Assembly: GCF_000426765.1 (NCBI RefSeq)
Contig: NZ_KE384567.1
Span: 186,001 to 250,000 of the forward strand
Direction of reading: 5' to 3'
DNA from: Vibrio litoralis DSM 17657
GTDB taxonomy: Bacteria; Pseudomonadota; Gammaproteobacteria; Enterobacterales; Vibrionaceae
Length of the DNA stretch: 64,000 bases
Within the stretch, counting starts at the first letter, position 1. Each line of letters opens with the position of its first letter. The position numbers and the translations under genes were made by a program. This document shows, piece by piece, positions 29,920 to 40,959 of this stretch. The notes beneath the pieces are model-generated. The model was not told the origin of the DNA. It did no database searches and saw only the letters and a program-made list of their open reading frames with translations.

Positions 29920-31827
29920 ATGAGACGTAGACGTAGCCAAATACGCGATTACACTGCTGAAGCAAAATTGTTCGCACGACGCTCAATTGTTGCGTTTATG
30001 GGCATCATTATGTTGGTTGGCATTTTGCTAGCCAACCTTTATTACATCCAAGTCGAGCAATATCAAGACTATAAAACTCGTTCAAACGATAACCGAATTA
30101 AAATTGTCCCGATCGCGCCCAATCGCGGTCTTATTTATGATCGTAATGGTAAATTGCTGGCGTCTAACCGTCCGGTATATAGCCTTGAAATTACGCCTGA
30201 GAAAGTCCCTGATATCGATAAGACCATCGAAGAACTGCGTAAAATTTTAACCATTACCGATGAGCAAGTTGCCGCCTTCCAAAAAGAGCGACTACACATT
30301 AGACACTACAAGCCTGTTCCATTATTAACCCAGTTAACTAACGAACAAGTGGCAAAGTTTTCTGTCGACCAATATAAATTCCCAGGGGTGGAAATCACGG
30401 CAGCATTGAAACGTTACTACCCATACGGCTCGGTACTAACGCATGTTTTAGGTTATGTGTCTCGCATCAATGACCGCGATATTTTACGCTTAACCGAAGA
30501 AGATAAAGTCTCAAATTATCAAGCGACACGTGATATTGGTAAGTTAGGCATCGAACGTTATTACGAAGATGTTTTACACGGTACATCAGGCTACCAGGAA
30601 GTAGAAGTCAACAGCCGAGGTCGTATCATTCGCACTTTAAAATACGTACCACCTATCCCGGGCAAAGATATTATTCTGAACTTAGATATTAACTTACAGC
30701 AATACGCTTTTAAGTTAATGGATCACCGCCGTGGCTCTATCATCATTTTAGACCCTGAGGACAATGGCGTTCTCGCGATGGTATCGAGCCCAAGTTATGA
30801 TCCGAATGCCTTTGTGCATGGCATTAGTGGCAAAGCCTATAATAAATTATTAAATGACCCCAACCGTCCCTTAGTAAACCGAGCCACTTTGGGTATCTAT
30901 CCACCCGCTTCGACTGTCAAGCCGTTTATTGCGGTATCGGCATTAACTGAAGGGGTGATCACAACCAAAACTACCCGTAATGATCCAGGAATTTGGTATA
31001 TCCCACATGCACGAAGCCATAAAGGTTATCGCGACTGGAGCCGCTGGGGGCACGGTGTGGTTGATGTGAAAAAATCGATTGAAGAGTCAGTTGATACTTT
31101 CTATTACCAAATTGCATTTGATTTAGGGATCGATCGCCTCTCTAAATGGATGAATAAATTTGGTTTTGGTGAATATACTGGTATTGATTTGCACGAAGAA
31201 AGTAGCGCCAATATGCCGACTCGTGACTGGAAAATGGCTCGCCACCGCACTCCTTGGTATCAAGGTGACACCATACCTGTTGGAATTGGTCAAGGTTACT
31301 GGACAGCAACACCGATGCAAATTGCTAAAGCATTATCGGTATTAGTTTCACACGGCAAAGTGCGTGCCCCTCACCTTTTACGGGCCACTATCGATAAAAC
31401 AGAACCGGAACAAAAACCAATATTGAGCCCAATCAAAACATTTCCGACCATTACCGGGGTTAAAGATTCTGATTGGGAAATCGCCAAAGAAGGCATGCAC
31501 TTGGTTGCAACAGGCTCACGAGGTACCGCACGTCGCTCATTCTATGGTGCAAAATACGAAGCTGCCGTCAAATCAGGTACCGCGCAGGTCTATGGTTTGA
31601 AAGAAGGTGAGAAATATAATGCCGATGAAATTGCCGAACACTTACGCGATCACGCATTATTAATGGGCTTTGCACCGTTGGAAGATCCTAAACTTATCGT
31701 CGCGATGGTACTTGAAAATGCCGGGGGGGGGTCTGGCGTCGGCGGTCCAATCGCCCGTCAAATTTTTGACCATGTACTTGTTGACTCATCCACTGAGGCA
31801 GATGCAAATAAAGAGGATAAAAAGTAG
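29920..31827 (+). CDS. mrdA: Penicillin-binding protein 2 (elongasome transpeptidase)
   Basis: PBP2 is the class B transpeptidase of lateral-wall synthesis, paired with RodA. The 635-residue protein has an N-terminal membrane anchor near 22-44, the pedestal domain, and the transpeptidase domain with the nucleophile S331 in STVK and KSGT at 551-554. Near the C-terminus three GGG codons at 31723-31731 make a run of nine G residues encoding Gly602-604. A single-base slip would shift the last 31 residues. The rodA ATG begins one base after the stop. Confidence 0.98.
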   Translation: MRRRRSQIRDYTAEAKLFARRSIVAFMGIIMLVGILLANLYYIQVEQYQDYKTRSNDNRIKIVPIAPNRGLIYDRNGKLLASNRPVYSLEITPEKVPDIDKTIEELRKILTITDEQVAAFQKERLHIRHYKPVPLLTQLTNEQVAKFSVDQYKFPGVEITAALKRYYPYGSVLTHVLGYVSRINDRDILRLTEEDKVSNYQATRDIGKLGIERYYEDVLHGTSGYQEVEVNSRGRIIRTLKYVPPIPGKDIILNLDINLQQYAFKLMDHRRGSIIILDPEDNGVLAMVSSPSYDPNAFVHGISGKAYNKLLNDPNRPLVNRATLGIYPPASTVKPFIAVSALTEGVITTKTTRNDPGIWYIPHARSHKGYRDWSRWGHGVVDVKKSIEESVDTFYYQIAFDLGIDRLSKWMNKFGFGEYTGIDLHEESSANMPTRDWKMARHRTPWYQGDTIPVGIGQGYWTATPMQIAKALSVLVSHGKVRAPHLLRATIDKTEPEQKPILSPIKTFPTITGVKDSDWEIAKEGMHLVATGSRGTARRSFYGAKYEAAVKSGTAQVYGLKEGEKYNADEIAEHLRDHALLMGFAPLEDPKLIVAMVLENAGGGSGVGGPIARQIFDHVLVDSSTEADANKEDKK

Positions 31828-31828
31828 T

Positions 31829-32953
31829 ATGAAAATGGATCCTGCCACCGGGCAAAACCGTTCATTTTTCGAGCGACTTCATATCGATCTGCCGTTGTTA
31901 CTTGGTATCTTATTACTGATGGCAATCGGACTTGTGATCATGTATAGCGCCAGTGGGCAAAGCTATGAAATGATGGACAAGCAAGCCATGAGAATGTTGC
32001 TATCTCTAACCGTCATGTTTGCTGTCGCCCAAGTAAAACCAAGAACAATGGAATCCTTAGCGCCAAGCTTATACTTCATCGGGATTATCTTATTACTCGG
32101 TGTATTATTCTTTGGCGAGACCTCTAAAGGCGCTCAACGTTGGTTAAGCCTAGGCTTTGGTCCACGCTTTCAGCCATCGGAAATTTTGAAGTTAGTTGTG
32201 CCTTTAATGATTGCAAGGTACATAGGAAAGCAACCTCTACCACCGACATTTCGAACCTTAGTGGTGTCATTAATTTTGGTCTGTTTGCCAACGATTTTAA
32301 TTGCTAAACAGCCAGATTTAGGAACGTCAATACTGATCGCAGCTTCAGGTATTTTCGTTATTTTCCTCGCTGGTATCCGCTGGAGAATTATCATTGCCGC
32401 AGCTGCTGCAATTGGTGGGTTCATTCCAATCCTCTGGTTCTTTTTAATGCACGAGTACCAGAAAACTCGGGTGAGAACATTATTTGATCCAGAATCCGAT
32501 CCGCTTGGAGCGGGTTACCATATTATTCAAAGTAAAATAGCCATTGGCTCTGGCGGCTTGACTGGCAAAGGATGGTTGCATGGAACCCAATCGCAACTTG
32601 AATTTGTTCCAGAACGACATACTGACTTTATCTTTGCAGTTATCGCGGAAGAATGGGGTATTATCGGTGTGACATTTTTGCTCTCGGTATACTTATTCAT
32701 CATCGCACGAGGATTATATTTAGCGACACAAGCCCAAACCGCTTTCGGTCGAATGATGGCAGGCAGTGTTGTACTTAGTTTCTTTGTTTATGTTTTTGTA
32801 AATATTGGCATGGTCAGCGGCATTCTACCAGTCGTTGGTGTACCTTTGCCGCTAATCAGCTACGGCGGTACCTCGATGATCACTCTGTTGGTTGGTTTCG
32901 GTATTTTAATGTCAATTCACACTCATAGAAAAATGCTTTCAAAGGCGAATTAA
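31829..32953 (+). CDS. rodA: Rod-shape peptidoglycan glycosyltransferase RodA
   Basis: RodA is the SEDS-family glycosyltransferase polymerising lipid II in the elongasome. The 374-residue protein has about ten membrane spans and the SEDS motifs VIMYSASGQ early, [18 protein letters not shown] in the large periplasmic loop, and [14 protein letters not shown] near the C-terminus. The ATG at 31829 lies one base after the mrdA stop, which fits translational coupling of PBP2 and RodA. Confidence 0.97.
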   Translation: MKMDPATGQNRSFFERLHIDLPLLLGILLLMAIGLVIMYSASGQSYEMMDKQAMRMLLSLTVMFAVAQVKPRTMESLAPSLYFIGIILLLGVLFFGETSKGAQRWLSLGFGPRFQPSEILKLVVPLMIARYIGKQPLPPTFRTLVVSLILVCLPTILIAKQPDLGTSILIAASGIFVIFLAGIRWRIIIAAAAAIGGFIPILWFFLMHEYQKTRVRTLFDPESDPLGAGYHIIQSKIAIGSGGLTGKGWLHGTQSQLEFVPERHTDFIFAVIAEEWGIIGVTFLLSVYLFIIARGLYLATQAQTAFGRMMAGSVVLSFFVYVFVNIGMVSGILPVVGVPLPLISYGGTSMITLLVGFGILMSIHTHRKMLSKAN

Positions 32954-32957
32954 ATTA

Positions 32958-33743
32958 ATGAAAAAATATTGCCGTTACGGCCTATGGATGGCCCTCACTC
33001 TTTTAGCAGGTTGCTCATCATCTCCAGATGAGCGATACAAACTATCTGATGATGTCGCACCTGAAGATCCTATTTCTGTCGCCAATGTAGAAGATGCCCA
33101 TCCTCGCTATGAGCCTTTTAGCCGTGGTGGCAACCGTGACTACAGCCTACGTGGTAAAGATTATAAAATCGTAAGAGATACCAAAAATTTCACGCAATCA
33201 GGTTATGCCTCTTGGTATGGTAAGAAATTTCATGGTCATTTGACGTCAAACGGTGAAGTGTACGATATGTATTCCATGTCTGCGGCACACAAAACCTTGC
33301 CTATTCCTAGCTATGTCAAAGTCACCAATACCGCAAATGGTAAGACGGCTATCGTTCGAATTAACGACCGCGGACCGTTTCATGACGGTCGCATTATAGA
33401 TTTAAGTTACGCCGCAGCTTACAAACTCGGTGTCTACCAAGCAGGTACTGCTCCAGTCAAAATTGACTATATTACGGTTCCTAAAAGCAAGGTAGATCAT
33501 GCTTATTCAAAACAAGAATATCTGATTCAAGTCGCTGCCGTTTCTGATTCCGAAAAAGCGCGAACTTTAGCGAAAAATCTTGGTCAAACATACGCATCAC
33601 AATACAGTGTCGAAAATTCGAGCAGTATTAATCGCATCATGCTTGGCCCTTGGAAAGACCAAAACCAAGCGAATGAAGTGCTTCATAAGCTTCAACAAAG
33701 CGGCTACCAATCCGCCTTTATGAAACACCGAGCGCGTAAATAG
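32958..33743 (+). CDS. rlpA: Septal-ring lytic transglycosylase RlpA
   Basis: RlpA is an outer-membrane lipoprotein; in Pseudomonas it cleaves denuded glycan. The 261-residue protein has lipobox LLAGC with cysteine 19, a double-psi beta-barrel domain (GYASWYGKKFHGHLTSNGE, then RINDRGPFHDGRIIDLSYAA) and a C-terminal SPOR domain (EYLIQVAAVSDSEKARTLAK) that binds denuded septal glycan. The order rodA-rlpA-dacA is conserved. Confidence 0.96.
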   Translation: MKKYCRYGLWMALTLLAGCSSSPDERYKLSDDVAPEDPISVANVEDAHPRYEPFSRGGNRDYSLRGKDYKIVRDTKNFTQSGYASWYGKKFHGHLTSNGEVYDMYSMSAAHKTLPIPSYVKVTNTANGKTAIVRINDRGPFHDGRIIDLSYAAAYKLGVYQAGTAPVKIDYITVPKSKVDHAYSKQEYLIQVAAVSDSEKARTLAKNLGQTYASQYSVENSSSINRIMLGPWKDQNQANEVLHKLQQSGYQSAFMKHRARK

Positions 33744-33890
33744 AATCAACAAACCTTCGCTCTTTATCGTCCAACGGTTAAACGATATTGTCAGTTTTCG
33801 TAGACTTTGATCCATATCTGATTTCTGGAAAAGTTTCTGTTAGAATACGAAAAATATACGTTCACTTAAAATATTGATTGCATTTATCAC

Positions 33891-35078
33891 ATGAAAAATA
33901 CAGCTAAATATCTAAAATCTCTGCTAACACCTTCATTGGCACTTTCAGCATCTTTGATTTCATTGAATGCTTCTGCATCCGATCCTATCGTAGTGCCTAA
34001 TGCTCCAGAAATTGCCGCACAAAGCTTTGTGTTAATGGATTACCATTCAGGAAAAATCTTAGCTGAGAAAAATATGGATGAGCGTCGCCACCCTGCGAGC
34101 TTAACTAAAATGCTGACTAGCTATGTGATTGGACAAGAGCTTAAGTCTGGTAGTATTTCACGCTCTGATGAAGTTGTGATCAGCGAAAACGCTTGGGCGA
34201 AAAACTTCCCTGATTCTTCAAAAATGTTCATTGAAGTTGGAAAAACCGTAACGGTTGATAAGTTAAACCAAGGCATTATTGTCACTTCGGGTAACGATGC
34301 TTGTGTTGCTATGGCTGAACACATTGCCGGTTCTGAAGATTCATTTGTTGATTTGATGAACCAATGGGCACAAAAAATCGGCATGGTGAATTCTCACTTT
34401 GTAAATGTTCACGGTCTAGACAATGATGAGCATTACTCGACTGCACACGACTTTGCAACTTTAGGTGCCGCGTTAATTCGTGACGTACCAGAAGAGTACA
34501 AAATTTACGCTCAAAAATCTTTCACTTATAACGGCATTACTCAATACAACCGTAATGGTCTATTGTGGGATAAAAGCATGCACGTAGATGGCATTAAAAC
34601 TGGCCATACAAGCGGTGCAGGTTATAACCTAGTGACTTCTGCAACTGAAGGCGATATGCGTCTAATATCTGTTGTTATGGGAACTAAGAGCGAAAATTCT
34701 CGTAAAGCCGAAAGTAAAAAGCTTCTAAACTTTGGTTTCCGCTTCTTTGAAACGGTTGCACCACACAAGGCTGGTGAAGAGTTTGTTAAAGAAAAAATCT
34801 GGATGGGCGATAAGAGCGAAATTTCTTTAGGTGTAAAAGAGGATACTTTTGTTACGGTACCTCGTGGTCAAGCGAAAAACTTAGCGGCTAGCTTTGTGTT
34901 AGATAAAGAGCTTAAAGCTCCTATCAACAAAGGTGAAGTAGTTGGTAAACTATTCTATCAATTAAATGGTAAAGACGTTGCTGAGTACCCGCTTGTTGCT
35001 CAAGAAGATGTTAAAGAAGGTGGTATCTTCAGCCGCCTAATCGACTACATTGTTCTACTATTTAAAAGTTGGTTCTAA
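33891..35078 (+). CDS. dacA: D-alanyl-D-alanine carboxypeptidase (PBP5)
   Basis: DacA trims the terminal D-Ala of peptidoglycan pentapeptides in the periplasm. The 395-residue protein has a signal peptide cleaved near residue 30 (NASAS), the active-site SLTK at 70-73, SGN in IVTSGNDACVA, and KTGHTSGAG, then the beta-rich stalk domain and a C-terminal amphipathic membrane helix (RLIDYIVLLFKSWF). It ends in a strong terminator. Confidence 0.98.
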   Translation: MKNTAKYLKSLLTPSLALSASLISLNASASDPIVVPNAPEIAAQSFVLMDYHSGKILAEKNMDERRHPASLTKMLTSYVIGQELKSGSISRSDEVVISENAWAKNFPDSSKMFIEVGKTVTVDKLNQGIIVTSGNDACVAMAEHIAGSEDSFVDLMNQWAQKIGMVNSHFVNVHGLDNDEHYSTAHDFATLGAALIRDVPEEYKIYAQKSFTYNGITQYNRNGLLWDKSMHVDGIKTGHTSGAGYNLVTSATEGDMRLISVVMGTKSENSRKAESKKLLNFGFRFFETVAPHKAGEEFVKEKIWMGDKSEISLGVKEDTFVTVPRGQAKNLAASFVLDKELKAPINKGEVVGKLFYQLNGKDVAEYPLVAQEDVKEGGIFSRLIDYIVLLFKSWF

Positions 35079-35113
35079 GTCTCTTACAGCCAATAAGTAG
35101 TATTGCTAACATC

Positions 35114-35147
35114 AAAAGCCGCTTTCGTTGCGGCTTTTTTGTTTTTT
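35114..35147 (+). terminator. Rho-independent terminator of dacA
   Basis: The stem AAAAGCCGC / GCGGCTTTT with a short loop is followed by a T run, 36 bases after the dacA stop. Confidence 0.9.
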
Positions 35148-35329
35148 GATGCTCAACGCCTCTATATGATAAATCGTTAATTTTATTTATATTCCTAATC
35201 AATACCCCATCGACTTAAAATAAAAGCACATAATCTATGCGATATGGATAGTACGTGATGGTTGAGATCCTACGTCAATCCCATTACTATTCACGCTTTA
35301 TCGCACCTTCCCCTTTTCAGGAGCACGGT

Positions 35330-35599
35330 ATGCAAGAGCAACCAAAACTAAAAGATTTACTTGAATTCCCATGCCAATTTACCTACAAAGTTATGGGCTA
35401 TGCGAAACCAGAATTACCAGATCTTGTTTTAAGTGTTATTCAAAAACACGCGCCGGGTGATTACTCTCCAAGTGTCAAACCAAGTGGTAAAGGTACCTAC
35501 AACTCAGTGTCCGTAACGATTACCGCCACTTCAATTGAGCAAGTTGAAACCTTATACAAAGAGCTTGGTGAAATAGAAATCGTACGCATGGTTTTATAA
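35330..35599 (+). CDS. ybeD: YbeD-family (DUF493) protein
   Basis: The 89-residue protein matches E. coli YbeD almost end to end ([47 protein letters not shown]). It has a ferredoxin-like fold resembling ACT regulatory domains and no established function. It lies next to lipB, as in many gammaproteobacteria, suggesting a link to lipoate metabolism. The start at 35330 is chosen from AGGAG upstream and the family length; an earlier in-frame start would add 25 residues absent from the family. Confidence 0.94.
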   Translation: MQEQPKLKDLLEFPCQFTYKVMGYAKPELPDLVLSVIQKHAPGDYSPSVKPSGKGTYNSVSVTITATSIEQVETLYKELGEIEIVRMVL

Positions 35600-35632
35600 A
35601 GAGAACGTTTTATAAACCGACAGTTTTATAAA
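35591..35632 (+). repeat. Three direct copies of GTTTTATAAA at 16-base spacing
   Basis: GTTTTATAAA occurs at 35591-35600, 35607-35616 and 35623-35632. The first copy includes the last codons and stop of ybeD. The linkers differ, so the periodicity is carried by the 10-mer alone. Confidence 0.8.
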
Positions 35633-35717
35633 AACAAAATTTGGATCAGTTCAAATAACGACAACAAACCACTATATCCTTACTGCTTATCCGTATTTAG
35701 TATTGATGAACAAGTTG

Positions 35718-35983
35718 ATACCCAAGTGACTTCAAGGTGCAGAATTCAGAGCTATCATCCAAATCTTTAGACAAGAAAAATTGGTGAAGGAATGTAAACA
35801 CCTTTCAAACTAATCTGGCGCTGTATAAAGGTTTGGATGAAGCTCCCGAAGGGCAAGTTAAAACAAACTTTATGCTGCGTTAAATTGAACAGATATAGAA
35901 TAACTATGATCATATTCAATTCGCCTTGCCTAAAGCTTGTTTTATTCTTGCTGAAACTCGCATCTTGAAGTTACTTGGGTATA
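35718..35983 (+). repeat. Long TACCC-ended repeat, family A, copy 1
   Basis: A 266-base element fills most of the 450-base ybeD-lipB gap. Its ends are inverted repeats: TACCCAAGTGACTTCAAGG on the left and CTTGAAGTTACTTGGGTATA on the right. It contains no credible gene. The element at 56024-56290 is its full-length homologue in inverted orientation, with internal blocks such as GAAGCTCCCGAAGGGCAAGT conserved. No transposase is visible, so it is a non-autonomous or palindromic element. Confidence 0.85.
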
Positions 35984-36049
35984 TAATCGTTAGCTGATCC
36001 AGTTTTTAGCCTCCTTCACTACACATCACTCTGCGTTAGGATTTTGCTC

Positions 36050-36742
36050 ATGGATAGTCAATCAGCTCAGGCCGAGACATTAGAATCCCCTACTGCGTCG
36101 CCAAATCATGTTGTGATTAGGCAACTCGGTCGTCAAGACTACCTTCCTGTTTGGCAAGCCATGCATCAATTTACTGACCAAAGAGATGCCCAAACGGTTG
36201 ATGAAGTCTGGCTAGTTGAACACAATCCAGTCTTCACTCAAGGTCAGGCTGGTAAAGTTGAACATTTATTAAATACTGGAGATATTCCAGTAGTACAGAG
36301 TGACCGTGGCGGCCAAGTGACTTATCATGGACCAGGGCAAATTGTCGCTTACTTCATGATAAACTTGCGCCGTAAAAATATTGGTGTGCGTGAGCTGGTA
36401 ACCAATATCGAAAACATCGTTATTGCTACCCTCAATGAATTTGGCATCACATCAGCCGCACGACCTGATGCTCCAGGGGTGTATGTTGAACAGCGTAAAA
36501 TCTGCTCATTAGGTTTACGCATTCGAAAAGGATGTACTTTTCATGGCCTAGCTTTAAACGTCAATATGGATTTATCACCATTTTTGCGTATTAATCCTTG
36601 TGGGTATGCTGGCATGGAAATGATACAAGTTAAAGATGTTAACGGACCAAACTCTGTTGCCAGTGTCGAAACTGTGTTAATTGAAAAAATCACTCGACAG
36701 CTTGAATATACCCAAGTTGAGGTTACGACAGAAAGCTGCTGA
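36050..36742 (+). CDS. lipB: Octanoyl-[acyl-carrier-protein]:protein octanoyltransferase
   Basis: LipB moves octanoate from ACP to the lipoyl domains of 2-oxoacid dehydrogenases and GcvH. The 230-residue protein has [32 protein letters not shown] and the acyl-cysteine motif INPCGYAG. The start at 36050 has AGGA eight bases upstream. It carries short N- and C-terminal extensions relative to E. coli. It sits 36 bases before lipA, the usual lipBA pair. Confidence 0.97.
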   Translation: MDSQSAQAETLESPTASPNHVVIRQLGRQDYLPVWQAMHQFTDQRDAQTVDEVWLVEHNPVFTQGQAGKVEHLLNTGDIPVVQSDRGGQVTYHGPGQIVAYFMINLRRKNIGVRELVTNIENIVIATLNEFGITSAARPDAPGVYVEQRKICSLGLRIRKGCTFHGLALNVNMDLSPFLRINPCGYAGMEMIQVKDVNGPNSVASVETVLIEKITRQLEYTQVEVTTESC

Positions 36743-36778
36743 AAATCAGCGCCCGCTTTAAAAAGTAAGTAGGAAGTT

Positions 36779-37744
36779 ATGAGTAAACCAATCCAAATGG
36801 AAAAAGGCGTTAAGTATCGTGACGCTGATAAAATGGCACTAATTCCAACCAAGACGGTTGCCGTGGAAAAGACGGAGATCTTACGCAAGCCGGAATGGAT
36901 GAAAATAAAACTGCCTGCTGATAGTCAGCGTATTCAAGAAATCAAAGCCGCCATGCGTAAAAATGATCTTCACTCTGTTTGTGAAGAGGCATCTTGCCCT
37001 AACCTTGCAGAATGCTTTAATCATGGTACGGCAACCTTTATGATTTTAGGTGCAATTTGTACTCGTCGTTGTCCTTTCTGTGATGTGGCCCATGGTCGCC
37101 CTAATGCACCTGAAGCCAATGAACCACAAAAGCTCGCGCAAACTATTTCTGATATGAAACTAAAATACGTGGTGATCACCTCAGTTGACCGTGATGATTT
37201 ACGTGATGGTGGCGCACAACACTTTGCTGAGTGTAATAAAGCGATTCGTGAAAAAAACCCAAATATTAAAATTGAAACTTTAGTGCCTGATTTCCGTGGT
37301 CGTATGGATGTCGCACTAGAGCTAATGAAAGACAACCCACCAGATGTATTCAACCACAACTTAGAAACTGCGCCTCGCTTATATCGCCGAGCTCGCCCTG
37401 GTGCCAACTATAAATGGTCTCTGCAACTCCTGCAGAAGTTTAAAGAGCAGCATCCGCATATTCCAACCAAGTCAGGCTTAATGATGGGCTTAGGTGAGAC
37501 CAAAGAAGAAATTGTCGAAGTATTGAAAGATCTACGTGCTCACGGCGTGACCATGCTGACACTAGGGCAATATTTAGCACCAAGCCGTCACCACTTACCA
37601 GTTGAGCGCTACGTGCCACCTTCGGAGTTTGATGAGCTCAAAGAAATCGCTCTAGATCTAGGCTTTACCCATGCTGCATGTGGCCCATTTGTACGCTCTT
37701 CGTACCATGCCGATATGCAAGCGCAGGGGATTGAAATTAAGTAA
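36779..37744 (+). CDS. lipA: Lipoyl synthase
   Basis: LipA inserts two sulfurs into protein-bound octanoate. The 321-residue radical-SAM enzyme has the auxiliary cluster cysteines 68, 73 and 79 in [12 protein letters not shown], the radical-SAM motif CTRRCPFC with cysteines 94, 98 and 101, and the C-terminal RSSYHAD whose serine ligates the auxiliary cluster. It ends in a clear terminator. Confidence 0.98.
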   Translation: MSKPIQMEKGVKYRDADKMALIPTKTVAVEKTEILRKPEWMKIKLPADSQRIQEIKAAMRKNDLHSVCEEASCPNLAECFNHGTATFMILGAICTRRCPFCDVAHGRPNAPEANEPQKLAQTISDMKLKYVVITSVDRDDLRDGGAQHFAECNKAIREKNPNIKIETLVPDFRGRMDVALELMKDNPPDVFNHNLETAPRLYRRARPGANYKWSLQLLQKFKEQHPHIPTKSGLMMGLGETKEEIVEVLKDLRAHGVTMLTLGQYLAPSRHHLPVERYVPPSEFDELKEIALDLGFTHAACGPFVRSSYHADMQAQGIEIK

Positions 37745-37787
37745 ACAATAGGATGCTAGGCTACGAGTTCCTAGTCCCTAGAAAAAG

Positions 37788-37819
37788 AAAAGATCGTGGT
37801 TAAAATCACGATCTTTTTT
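37788..37819 (+). terminator. Rho-independent terminator of lipA
   Basis: The stem AAAGATCGTG / CACGATCTTT with an eight-base loop is followed by a T run. The A run on the left may allow weaker termination of proA from the other side. Confidence 0.9.
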
Positions 37820-37878
37820 GCTTTTTCTCGCGACTCGAAGCGAAGCGCTCTCGAAACTCGCTACCTCCGCGCAGCGGA

Positions 37879-39129
37879 CTAGCTTCTAATCAGATAATCC
37901 GCCTTACCCACCCACTTATAACTTGTGAGCTCTTCTAAGCCCATAGGGCCACGTGCATGCAACTTTTGAGTCGATACTGCCACTTCCGCACCCAAACCAA
38001 ATTGCGCGCCATCAGTGAAGCGTGTCGAGGCATTAACGTATACTGCGGCTGAGCCTGCCGAGTTAATGAATAATTCAGCATTACGAATTGATTCCGTCAT
38101 GATGGCATCAGAGTGACTCGCATTATGCACTTGCATGTGGTCAATCGCCTCCGCAATATCACTAACAACTTTTATACCTAAGGTATAGCTTAACCACTCA
38201 GTATCAAAATCACCTTCTTGAGCATCACGTACTTGCTCATTTTCACCTAATATTGCTTTTGCTTTTGGTTCGGCCACTAAAGCCACTTTTTCACCGAGCT
38301 GTTTTGCTAATTTAGGTAAAAACTCAGCAGCAACTTTTTCATGCACCAACAACGTATCAAGAGAGTTACAAGCCGATGGGCGTTGTACTTTGGCATTTTC
38401 AATTACATCAATAGATTTTGCTAAATCTGCCGTTTCATCAACAAAAATATGACTGATCCCAAAGCCACCGATGATCACAGGGATCGTGCTGTTTTCTTTA
38501 CACATTTTGTGTAGACCAGCACCACCACGAGGGATGATCATATCGACATAATCATCCAGTTTTAGCAATTGTGAAACCAATTCACGATCAGGCTTTTCAA
38601 TGTATTGCACAGATGCGGCAGGTAGGCCGGCTTTTTCAAGCGCAATTTGAATCACTTTAACCAGCTCCATATTAGAAAAGAAGGTTTCTTTACCACCACG
38701 CAAAATGCTGGTATTCCCCGTTTTCAAACAGAGTGCCGCAATATCAATCGTCACATTTGGACGCGCTTCGTAAATCACACCGACGACACCTAATGGCACA
38801 CGACGACGTGAAAGTGACATGCCATTTTCTAAAACTTTACTGTCTATCTCACTACCAACTGGGTCATTAAGGTTGATAACATTACGCACATCAGCCGCTA
38901 TGCCCGCTAAACGAGATTCATTGAGCAACAAACGATCTAAAAGCGCATCGGTTAAGCCAGCTTGGCGCCCTAATTCAAGGTCTTGGGCATTAGCCGCTAA
39001 AATCGTACTCGCGTTTGCTTCAAGCTCATCTGCAATAATCGAGAGTGCTTTATTTTTTTGAGCGGTTGACGCTGTCGCTAACTGAAATGCGGCTTGCTTT
39101 GCCGCTTGACCCATTAGTGTTAAATCCAC
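37879..39129 (-). CDS. proA: Gamma-glutamyl phosphate reductase
   Basis: ProA reduces gamma-glutamyl phosphate to glutamate-5-semialdehyde with NADPH in proline synthesis. The 416-residue protein has the ALDH fold, [31 protein letters not shown] and the catalytic cysteine in QRPSACNS. The start is the GTG at 39129 with AAGGA seven bases upstream, giving the E. coli length. An ATG farther upstream would overlap the end of proB. It lies 28 bases after proB. Confidence 0.97.
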   Translation of the reverse strand: MDLTLMGQAAKQAAFQLATASTAQKNKALSIIADELEANASTILAANAQDLELGRQAGLTDALLDRLLLNESRLAGIAADVRNVINLNDPVGSEIDSKVLENGMSLSRRRVPLGVVGVIYEARPNVTIDIAALCLKTGNTSILRGGKETFFSNMELVKVIQIALEKAGLPAASVQYIEKPDRELVSQLLKLDDYVDMIIPRGGAGLHKMCKENSTIPVIIGGFGISHIFVDETADLAKSIDVIENAKVQRPSACNSLDTLLVHEKVAAEFLPKLAKQLGEKVALVAEPKAKAILGENEQVRDAQEGDFDTEWLSYTLGIKVVSDIAEAIDHMQVHNASHSDAIMTESIRNAELFINSAGSAAVYVNASTRFTDGAQFGLGAEVAVSTQKLHARGPMGLEELTSYKWVGKADYLIRS

Positions 39130-39157
39130 AATCTTTTCCTTAAATTCTTTTGCCAAA

Positions 39158-40312
39158 CTATTCTTGAATAATAACGAGATCATCACGATGGATAATAGTT
39201 GCACCATACGCATAGCCTAGTGTCGCTTCAATCTCGGTGCTGTGTTTACCGATCAATAGCGCTAATTCGGTATCTGAATAGCTTACAATACCTTTGGCTA
39301 ACAATTGCCCTTGCTGATTACGCAAACGAACCACATCTCCGCGAGAGAAAGTGCCTTGAGTCTGCGTTATTCCTTTGGCTAATAAACTACTGCCTCTCTC
39401 TATAACCGCTTTAGCGGCACCATCATCTAAAACCAAATCGCCCACAGAAGCAGGGCCAGCTAAGATCCAACGTTTACGGTTTTCTAATGACTCTTCTAAA
39501 GCCAGAAAACGTGTACCTTGAGGATTATCACTTAAGGTATCAACAATCACATTCGGACTACTTCCTGCGGCAATCACCACTTCAATGCCAGTGCGTCTTG
39601 CAATATCGGCTGCCTGTAATTTCGTTGCCATGCCACCGGTACCCAAAGTTGTACCACTGCCCCCCGCGATTTTACGCAGTGTTTCATCAATGGTTTTCAC
39701 TTCACGGATTAATTCTGCATCAGGGTTTTTTCTAGGATCGGCAGTAAATAACCCCGACTGATCGGTTAATAGCAACAGTTTATCTGCGCCACATAAAATA
39801 CCAACTAATGCCGAAAGGTTATCATTATCGCCAACTTTGATTTCGGTTGTTGCTACCGCATCATTTTCATTAACCACTGGTACAATGCCGTTATCAATCA
39901 AGGCGTTAATGGTGTCTCGCGCATTAAGGAAACGTTCGCGATCTTTCAAATCGGCACGAGTCAGAAGCATTTGGCCGATTTTAATTCCGTACAATTCAAA
40001 TAAAGATTCCCAAACTTGAATCAAGCGGCTTTGCCCAACGGCGGCTAACAACTGCTTACTTGCCATCGAGTTGGGTAATGTGGGGTAGCCAAGATGCTCT
40101 CGCCCAGCGGCTATTGCGCCAGAAGAGACAATAACAATTTGATGGCCTTGATTTTTTAGCTCAGCACATTGACGCACAAGATCAACCATACGAGCTTTAT
40201 TAATTTCCAAGGTACCGCCGGTCAGCACGCTGGTTCCCAATTTTACCACTATGGTTTGTGGTTCAAGTTGACTGTTGTTTCCGCTTTGATTTGAAGAGGC
40301 TTGAGTTGACAT
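39158..40312 (-). CDS. proB: Glutamate 5-kinase
   Basis: ProB phosphorylates glutamate, the first step of proline synthesis, and in E. coli is feedback-inhibited by proline. The 384-residue protein has an N-terminal amino-acid kinase domain ([47 protein letters not shown]) and a C-terminal PUA domain ([20 protein letters not shown] onward). About 17 residues rich in Ser, Gln and Asn precede the conserved core. AGGAAACAC precedes the ATG. Upstream of proA in one operon. Confidence 0.97.
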   Translation of the reverse strand: MSTQASSNQSGNNSQLEPQTIVVKLGTSVLTGGTLEINKARMVDLVRQCAELKNQGHQIVIVSSGAIAAGREHLGYPTLPNSMASKQLLAAVGQSRLIQVWESLFELYGIKIGQMLLTRADLKDRERFLNARDTINALIDNGIVPVVNENDAVATTEIKVGDNDNLSALVGILCGADKLLLLTDQSGLFTADPRKNPDAELIREVKTIDETLRKIAGGSGTTLGTGGMATKLQAADIARRTGIEVVIAAGSSPNVIVDTLSDNPQGTRFLALEESLENRKRWILAGPASVGDLVLDDGAAKAVIERGSSLLAKGITQTQGTFSRGDVVRLRNQQGQLLAKGIVSYSDTELALLIGKHSTEIEATLGYAYGATIIHRDDLVIIQE

Positions 40313-40348
40313 GTGTTTCCTGTCAAAAATGAAAATAATAAAATGGTG

Positions 40349-40369
40349 TACCCAAGTAACTTGGGTATA
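40349..40369. repeat. Near-perfect palindrome TACCCAAGTAACTTGGGTA
   Basis: TACCCAAG / CTTGGGTA around a three-base centre lies 37 bases upstream of the proB start. The arms equal the two outer ends of repeat family A joined with no interior, suggesting a deletion product or the minimal unit of that family. It could also form a hairpin in the proB leader. Confidence 0.75.
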
Positions 40370-40419
40370 AAATATCTTGATGTTGTATCAATACAAGCGC
40401 CATTTCACAAGTAAAAGAT

Positions 40420-40452
40420 AAGGCGTGTTGCGGATAATCCACAAACACGCCT
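40420..40452 (-). terminator. Hairpin downstream of crl
   Basis: AAGGCGTGTT at 40420-40429 pairs with AACACGCCTT at 40443-40452. Read on the minus strand it follows the crl stop by 36 bases, but the T tract is poor (ATCTTTTAC), so termination may be weak. Confidence 0.5.
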
Positions 40453-40487
40453 TGCAAGGTTCTATATTCTGATAATGTTGAGGCCAA

Positions 40488-40874
40488 TTACACTGTATCA
40501 ACCGAATTTTTATGAAGGCTGATCGTATAGTTGTAATCGCCAGACAATACAGCGACAAGCTTTTTATGGAATTCTTCTAATGTCCTTTCCACTTCAAGTT
40601 GTGATTTTTTAGGGATGGCTATATCAACCCAATCGCCTTTTTCATCGTATTTACCCAAAGTGTAGTTGGCGACAAAGTTGTCTTCTTGCTTGTTTAACTC
40701 TAACCACCAGCCCCAAAACTCTCTTAATTCCGGGGACTTTTTATCATCCACACAGACAGACAAGCAATCAAACAGGTAAGTATCCGACTCGCATTCACCT
40801 TCACGTAAATAAGGGCCAATCGCTTTCAAAGCGGTCATTAAACGATAGTGAGTTGGTGCAGAAGCGTCAGTCAT
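40488..40874 (-). CDS. crl: Sigma factor-binding protein Crl
   Basis: Crl binds RpoS and favours formation of the sigma-S holoenzyme. The 128-residue protein contains REFWGWWLELNKQEDNF, the most conserved region of the family, and CLSVCVDDKKSPE just before it. The start at 40874 has GGAG six bases upstream; the ATG at 40886 overlaps that site. It lies downstream of frsA on the same strand, near proBA, as in enterobacteria (where phoE intervenes). Confidence 0.94.
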   Translation of the reverse strand: MTDASAPTHYRLMTALKAIGPYLREGECESDTYLFDCLSVCVDDKKSPELREFWGWWLELNKQEDNFVANYTLGKYDEKGDWVDIAIPKKSQLEVERTLEEFHKKLVAVLSGDYNYTISLHKNSVDTV

Positions 40875-40959
40875 TGAATTCTCCATACATTATTATAATT
40901 AAGAAGATCAATAATCCATTGACCTTAGTTATCTATAGTTCACTATTCGCTCATAAATG

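Noticed and set aside
36708..36724. A TATACCCAAGT motif inside the 3' end of lipB, similar to the ends of repeat family A
   Set aside because: The match stops after about 11 bases, there is no partner end, and the frame continues normally, so it is most likely chance, though a truncated insertion cannot be fully excluded.
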